From an uncultured Alphaproteobacteria bacterium (GTDB taxonomy: Bacteria; Pseudomonadota; Alphaproteobacteria; Sphingomonadales; Sphingomonadaceae), in NCBI GenBank assembly GCA_903934325.1, contig CAIZNH010000031.1, positions 80,335 through 144,334 of the forward strand: 64,000 nt of DNA. Direction: 5' to 3'. Numbering within the stretch: the stretch's first letter is position 1; each line of letters begins with the position of its first letter. The notes below the pieces were generated by a model. It was not told the DNA's origin, did not search any database, and worked only from the letters and a program-made list of their open reading frames with translations. A program made the position numbers and the translations under genes. Positions 59,938 to 64,000 of the stretch are shown here, in pieces.

Positions 59938-62706
59938 GTGACCGGCGCGTCGCACTTCCAGTCCGCGCTGGCCGACCGTTTGCCGCAGCTTCTCTTCGAA
60001 CTGCTAGGCAAGCCGTCCAGCAAAACGAGCACAGAGTGGCGCTACCGCCGGAAAGGTAGCCTTTCGGTCCGGGTGGACGGCGCCAAGGCAGGCCAGTGGT
60101 TCGACCATGAAGCAGGGCGCGGCGGTGGCTTTGTAGCCCTTGTTGCACATGAACTGAGCTGCGACCAGGAACGTGCCCGCGACTGGGTGGCCGAACGCAC
60201 GGGCGTTAGGCCAACGGGCGCAGGGACGCCCCGAGCGGTTACCAGACCCCAGCCCAAAACGCCGGAACCATCCCGCGAAGAACTGGCTGCCAAGGCCCGG
60301 CAGGAAGCCCAGCGCGAACTCGCTGCGGCCAAGCCAGCACCTACAGACCATCCCTATCTGGTCACCAAGGGCATCCAACCTCACGGCATCCTGATCGATG
60401 CTGCAGGGCGGCTGGTGATTGGCCTGCGCGATGTCGACGGTACCGTTCACACGCTCCAGCGTATCGATGCGCGGGGCAACAAGCGGTTCCTGACTGGCGG
60501 CGCAAAGGCTGATCATTTCGCGGTCATCGGCGAATGGGCTGCCGACATGCCCCATTTGTTGGTCTGCGAAGGTTGGGCAACCGGGGCCAGCATTCATGAG
60601 GTTACGGGTGATCCCGTGATCGTCGCGTTCGACGCTGGCAACCTCCAACGCGTCGCCCGGGTCCTGCACCAGCGCTATCCTGCTATCGATATTACAATCA
60701 TCGCTGACAACGACGACAAGCCGGGTTGGACAGACAACCCGGGCGTGACGGCCGCAACCCAGGTAGCGCGCGACATTGATGCGCGGCTGGCCATTCCGCC
60801 GATCGCAGGTGACGCGAATGATCTCGTGCAGGCGATGGGGCCGCAAGCACTGTGGGACTGCATTGCGTCGGCTCGGTGGGTGGCGGCCAAGGAGCCGACC
60901 TATCCCGAACCCCGCCATGATGTCGTGGAGGCGCGCGCGGAACTTGCCAGGCAGGTAGTTGAGTTCATGGCTACCGCAGGCGCATATCTCGACCACCTTC
61001 TAGACGAACCGGATGATACCGAGAGCGCCGAAGCCACCCGGGCACCGATGTTGGGACTGCCGGTCGATGTCGGGCTCGGTAAGACCAGCCAGGTACGCGA
61101 GCAGATCATCACAGCCTTGGCCGCTAAAAGGCTAAGCGGCGGCAAGGTAGTGTTTGCGGTGCCGCGCCATGATCTGGGCGAAGAGCAAGTCGCCGCCTTT
61201 GCCGCCGCGGGCATAGCTGCGGTCCTCTGGAAGGGACGCACCGCGCCTGATCCTACACCTGACAATCCGGACCAGCGCATGTGCCGCGATCCCGATGCGC
61301 AGGCCGATGCCCTCGCGGCTGAACTCTCGGTCGAGCAGGCGGTGTGCCGGGTGAAGCGCGACGGCAAGATCTTCCATTGTCCGCATTACGAGGTCTGCGG
61401 CTACCAACGCCAGAAGCAGCTCGCCAAATCCGCGCAGGTCATCATCTGCGCCCATGATAGTCTGTTCCACGCCATGCCTAAGGCCATCGGCCGGCCCGCA
61501 CTGCTGGTGATCGACGAGGGGTTCTGGCAGTCCGGCCTGCGCGGCGCTGACAATCCGGTCCAGATCACAATCGACAGTCTCGATCCCTATGACGCGGACT
61601 TGCGCTGCTACGACCACAAGAACGCCTATGACTATCCCGAGACCCAGTTCCTGATCGAGCACCGACTGAAGCTTTGGAAGGTGCTGGAGCGGACCCGGCA
61701 AGGTCCCCTGCGCCTGGCTGACCTGCGGGCCGCAAGGTTGACCTCTGCCATCTGCCGGGATGCCGCAAAGCTTGAACGTGGCAGGCTCCGGGATCCGGAA
61801 ATCCTACCAGGCATGTCCACCGAGGAACGCGCCAAGCGACTGAGTGCGGTAATGCCGCGGCGTAGTCACGCGTGGGCTCCTCCGGGCCGTGCTGCGGCCA
61901 TGTGGTCAATCCTTGCCCAAGCGCTGGAGGCAGGTCATGACGCCTGGGGTGTGCAGGTCGGCAGGATGCATACACCCAATGGCACAGTCAGGTCCCTGGA
62001 CCTTCTGTGGCGGTCGTCGATCCGCACTGGGTGGGCCGAGAAGGTGCCGGTCCTACACATCGACGCGACCATGCGGCGGGAACTGGTGACGCCGTTTCTG
62101 CCCGGCATCACCGTGGCCCCCGCTGTGGCTGCGAAAACACCGCATGTACGTATTCGCCAGGTTCTGGGTGCCCCGGTGAGCAGCAAGGCGCTGGTGCCGG
62201 GACCACAGGCGAAAGAACGGGACCACACGACAGCGGCGAACAACCTGCGTGCCTTGCGGACATATCTTGCCGCCCGGTCGAGGCAGATTGGTGGCGGCAC
62301 AGCGCCCCTTCTCTCCATCGGACAGATGCGGGCTATGTCGGCGCTCACCGCAGGCGAACTTCCGACCAACCTCGAGACCGCCCACTTCAACGCGCTGAGT
62401 GGTCTGGATCGGTGGGGTAATGTCGCCGGCATGGTCGTTATGGGCCGCACGCTTCCCGCGCCTGCCGTCATTGCCAAGCTGCAGATCGCGCTCACCGGTC
62501 AGCCGCCCAAGGATGATAATGACAACCAGACCTGGTGGTATCCGCTCACCGAGCGGGTAATCCGTCGTCCCAATGGTCGATCGCGCATGGTCATGGGCGA
62601 GCATCATCCCGATCCGATTGCTGAGGCCATTCGCTGGAATATCTGCGAGGCCGAACTGGTACAGGCATTGGGCCGTGGCCGCGGCGTCAACCGCACGGCC
62701 GACTGA
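59938..62706 (+). CDS. Toprim/primase-helicase-like island protein, 3' end truncated by an IS3 element
   Basis: 922 codons as present. GTG start at 59938 behind GGGAGG. The N-terminal CHC2-like segment (LSVRVDGAKAGQWFDHEAGR) precedes a Toprim domain (LLVCEGWATGASIHEVTG near residue 210, IIADNDDKPG near 257). Then a helicase-like part follows: Walker A GLPVDVGLGKTSQVREQI near 380, a cysteine set (VCRVKRDG, HCPHYEVCGYQ) near 470-487, and VIDEGFW near 524. The layout fits a primase-helicase of phage/plasmid type. The stop TGA (62704-62706) is the first three bases of the IS, so the original C terminus is lost. Confidence 0.82.
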   Translation: MTGASHFQSALADRLPQLLFELLGKPSSKTSTEWRYRRKGSLSVRVDGAKAGQWFDHEAGRGGGFVALVAHELSCDQERARDWVAERTGVRPTGAGTPRAVTRPQPKTPEPSREELAAKARQEAQRELAAAKPAPTDHPYLVTKGIQPHGILIDAAGRLVIGLRDVDGTVHTLQRIDARGNKRFLTGGAKADHFAVIGEWAADMPHLLVCEGWATGASIHEVTGDPVIVAFDAGNLQRVARVLHQRYPAIDITIIADNDDKPGWTDNPGVTAATQVARDIDARLAIPPIAGDANDLVQAMGPQALWDCIASARWVAAKEPTYPEPRHDVVEARAELARQVVEFMATAGAYLDHLLDEPDDTESAEATRAPMLGLPVDVGLGKTSQVREQIITALAAKRLSGGKVVFAVPRHDLGEEQVAAFAAAGIAAVLWKGRTAPDPTPDNPDQRMCRDPDAQADALAAELSVEQAVCRVKRDGKIFHCPHYEVCGYQRQKQLAKSAQVIICAHDSLFHAMPKAIGRPALLVIDEGFWQSGLRGADNPVQITIDSLDPYDADLRCYDHKNAYDYPETQFLIEHRLKLWKVLERTRQGPLRLADLRAARLTSAICRDAAKLERGRLRDPEILPGMSTEERAKRLSAVMPRRSHAWAPPGRAAAMWSILAQALEAGHDAWGVQVGRMHTPNGTVRSLDLLWRSSIRTGWAEKVPVLHIDATMRRELVTPFLPGITVAPAVAAKTPHVRIRQVLGAPVSSKALVPGPQAKERDHTTAANNLRALRTYLAARSRQIGGGTAPLLSIGQMRAMSALTAGELPTNLETAHFNALSGLDRWGNVAGMVVMGRTLPAPAVIAKLQIALTGQPPKDDNDNQTWWYPLTERVIRRPNGRSRMVMGEHHPDPIAEAIRWNICEAELVQALGRGRGVNRTAD

Positions 62707-62763
62707 GATGGTCCCGCCTTCTTGGACAGTTTGGCGGCTAAGTTAAGCTAATCCCGGTTGTCG

Positions 62764-63654
62764 TTATGCCGCCTGTTTGATTATCAGATCATGGGGGGCA
62801 TGCCCCCCATGATCTGATTGCCCGATCCGCCTATAGGCCTCGACTGGGGTTCTCCCGGCCAGGCCCGAGTGCGGACGCTGGGTGTTGTAATAGGTGATCC
62901 ACCGGCCAAGGCCAGCCCGTAGCTCCGATCCGGTCTCGAAGGCGTGGAGGTAGACGCACTCGTACTTCAGGGAGCGCCAGAGTCGCTCGATGAAGACATT
63001 GTCCATCCACCGGCCCCGGCCATCCATGCTGATGCGGACCTCGGCCTCGCGCAGCACGCTTGTGAAGGCGAGGCTGGTAAACTGGCTGCCCTGATCCGTG
63101 TTGAAGATCTCGGGCTTGCCATAGCGGGAGAGCGCCTCCTCCAACGCCGCGACGCAGAAGCCGGCGTCCATAGTGTTCGACAGGCGCCAGGCCAGCACCT
63201 TGCGGGTCGCCCAGTCCATGATCGCCACTAGGTAGAGGAAGCCCCGACGCATGGGGATGTATGTCACGTCGGCGCACCACACGTGGTTCGGCCGCTCGAT
63301 CGTCAGCTTGCGCAGCAAGTAAGGATAGATCCGGTGCTGCGGGTGCGGATCGCTCGTGCGCGGCCGCTGGTAGATCGGCGTCAGCCCCATCTTCGCCATC
63401 AACCGCCGTGCCCTACGACGACCAACATCCCGGCCATTGCGCCGAAGATGCCTCGCCATCTGTCGGCTGCCATACCATGGGCAGTCCAGGAACGTCGTGT
63501 CGATCACCGTCATCAGCGCGAGCGTCTCGTCCGTTTCCGGCACCGGCGCATAGTAATAGGACGAGCGGCTGATCCGCAGCAGACGGCACTGCGTCGAGAT
63601 CGACAGGCGGTGGTGAGCAGGTTCAACCATCGCCCGCCTCCGGTCCACGCTCAT
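62764..63654 (-). CDS. IS3-family transposase OrfB (DDE integrase domain)
   Basis: 296 aa from the ATG at 63654 (MSVDRRRAMVEPAHHRLSIS). HTH-21-like segment, then the rve core: HVWCADVTYIPMRRGFLYLV (first D), EIFNTDQGSQFTSLAFTSVL (second D) and DNVFIERLWRSLKYECVYLH (E). It ends near TYYNTQRPHSGLAGRTPVEA. It is normally made as an OrfAB fusion by -1 frameshifting; the ATG overlaps the OrfA stop. Confidence 0.95.
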   Translation of the reverse strand: MSVDRRRAMVEPAHHRLSISTQCRLLRISRSSYYYAPVPETDETLALMTVIDTTFLDCPWYGSRQMARHLRRNGRDVGRRRARRLMAKMGLTPIYQRPRTSDPHPQHRIYPYLLRKLTIERPNHVWCADVTYIPMRRGFLYLVAIMDWATRKVLAWRLSNTMDAGFCVAALEEALSRYGKPEIFNTDQGSQFTSLAFTSVLREAEVRISMDGRGRWMDNVFIERLWRSLKYECVYLHAFETGSELRAGLGRWITYYNTQRPHSGLAGRTPVEAYRRIGQSDHGGHAPHDLIIKQAA

Positions 63655-63935
63655 CGACCGAAGGCTTTCGCTAAAAAATCCCGCTCCACGACCAGTTGCC
63701 CAATCTTGGCGTGCAGTTTCTCCACCTCGCTCTCGCTGATAGCCTTGCCCGCATCGCCAGCCCCGGAGAAGGTGCCTGCCATCCCATCGATGGCCTGGCG
63801 TTTCCACGATGCGATCATCGTGTGGTGCACGCCATGCTTGGCTGCCAGCTCCGCCAGCGTCAGGTCGCCCCGGATCGCCTCCAGCGCCACCTTGGCTTTG
63901 AAATCGGCGCTGTAGCGCTTTCTCGTCGTCTTCAT
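63651..63935 (-). CDS. IS3-family transposase OrfA
   Basis: 94 aa: MKTTRKRYSADFKAKVALEA, IRGDLTLAELAAKHGVHHTM, IASWKRQAIDGMA (HTH), then a leucine-zipper-like stretch EVEKLHAKIGQLVVERDFLA. Near its 3' end a T TTT TTA slippery heptamer (63672-63678 on the plus strand as TAAAAAA) lets ribosomes slip -1 into OrfB. Binds the IS ends. Confidence 0.94.
   Translation of the reverse strand: MKTTRKRYSADFKAKVALEAIRGDLTLAELAAKHGVHHTMIASWKRQAIDGMAGTFSGAGDAGKAISESEVEKLHAKIGQLVVERDFLAKAFGR
63672..63678 (-). other. Programmed -1 frameshift site of the IS
   Basis: On the minus strand T TTT TTA in the OrfA frame (GAT TTT TTA) re-pairs as TTT TTT in the OrfB frame. This is the canonical X XXY YYZ heptamer of IS3-family elements, 18 nt before the OrfA stop codon. 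Confidence 0.85.
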
Positions 63936-64000
63936 TCCCGTACCAATCCATCAGGTCGGGATTAGCTTAGCACCCTGTCCAGAAAACCGGCACCACCTCA

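Larger units (their letters stand above)
62704..64000 (-). mobile_element. IS3-family insertion sequence
   Basis: Left end TGAGATGGTCCCGCC (62704 on), right end reading inward TGAGGTGGTGCCGG (from 64000): imperfect terminal inverted repeats beginning TGAG, which extend to GCTAATCCCG on both sides. It encodes OrfA and OrfB on the minus strand with a frameshift site. Length about 1.3 kb. The right terminal base coincides with the window end. A 3-bp target duplicate (left flank GAC) cannot be checked on the right. Confidence 0.93.

Overview
The window reads as a chromosomal segment of a GC-rich alphaproteobacterium of the order Sphingomonadales, most likely family Erythrobacteraceae. This rests on established knowledge of gene content: a crtY-crtI-crtB carotenoid cluster, an alphaproteobacterial SspB, an infC gene with a non-AUG start, a ybgC-tolQRAB-pal operon, a hisBHAF-hisE cluster, many coenzyme A-linked lipid-catabolism genes and dispersed short palindromic repeats. 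No species can be named from the sequence alone.

Layout. 1-4077 (minus): a carotenoid operon crtY-crtI-[137 aa exported protein]-[LOG-family protein]-crtB, almost fully translationally coupled, with crtB running off the left edge. 4286-13987: envelope and housekeeping genes, including a MipA-like outer membrane protein, a TPP riboswitch in front of thiC, small basic and cold-shock proteins, and a YaiI-family protein. 13984-21764: a photolyase-like FAD protein that lacks an N-terminal antenna domain, a GFA-type protein, an S41 protease lipoprotein, PEBP, SWIB, DoxX and cupin proteins, an M19 dipeptidase and dapD. 21830-30422: a lipid/acyl-CoA catabolism region with an APH-like kinase, a Zn alcohol dehydrogenase, three acyl-CoA dehydrogenases, a GPH-family transporter and an SDR. 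30695-35214: a Crp/Fnr regulator, a Rieske oxygenase, a MIP channel, gmk and sspB. 35353-38884: histidine biosynthesis plus a HIT hydrolase. 38974-43494: the Tol-Pal envelope system. 43495-55513: a J-domain protein, a catalytically degenerate SDR, a DASS transporter, two tandem DUF547 genes, infC, pdeM, hemF, a bifunctional Rel/Spo enzyme and a cyclophilin.

56087-64000: tRNA-Ser(GGA) followed by a mobile island. It holds an HTH protein, a large serine recombinase, DUF2924, a small protein, an unrecognised 229 aa protein between two near-identical 23-bp palindromes, and a Toprim/primase-helicase-like protein. The last is cut off by an IS3-family element whose terminal TGA supplies its stop codon. 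The right inverted repeat of the IS ends exactly at base 64000.

The most interesting unexplained signals are non-coding. They are (i) a roughly 266-bp element at 50223-50488 with 31-bp terminal inverted repeats enclosing two further hairpins, (ii) two related leader elements upstream of minus-strand genes at about 12.96-13.2 kb and 55.57-55.8 kb, (iii) a nested, rod-like inverted-repeat region with its own minus-strand intrinsic terminator at about 55.86-56.07 kb, and (iv) the duplicated palindromes of the island. At protein level the notable points are the LOG protein embedded in the carotenoid operon, the photolyase-like protein without its usual domain order, and the cysteine-bearing Toprim-helicase fusion.
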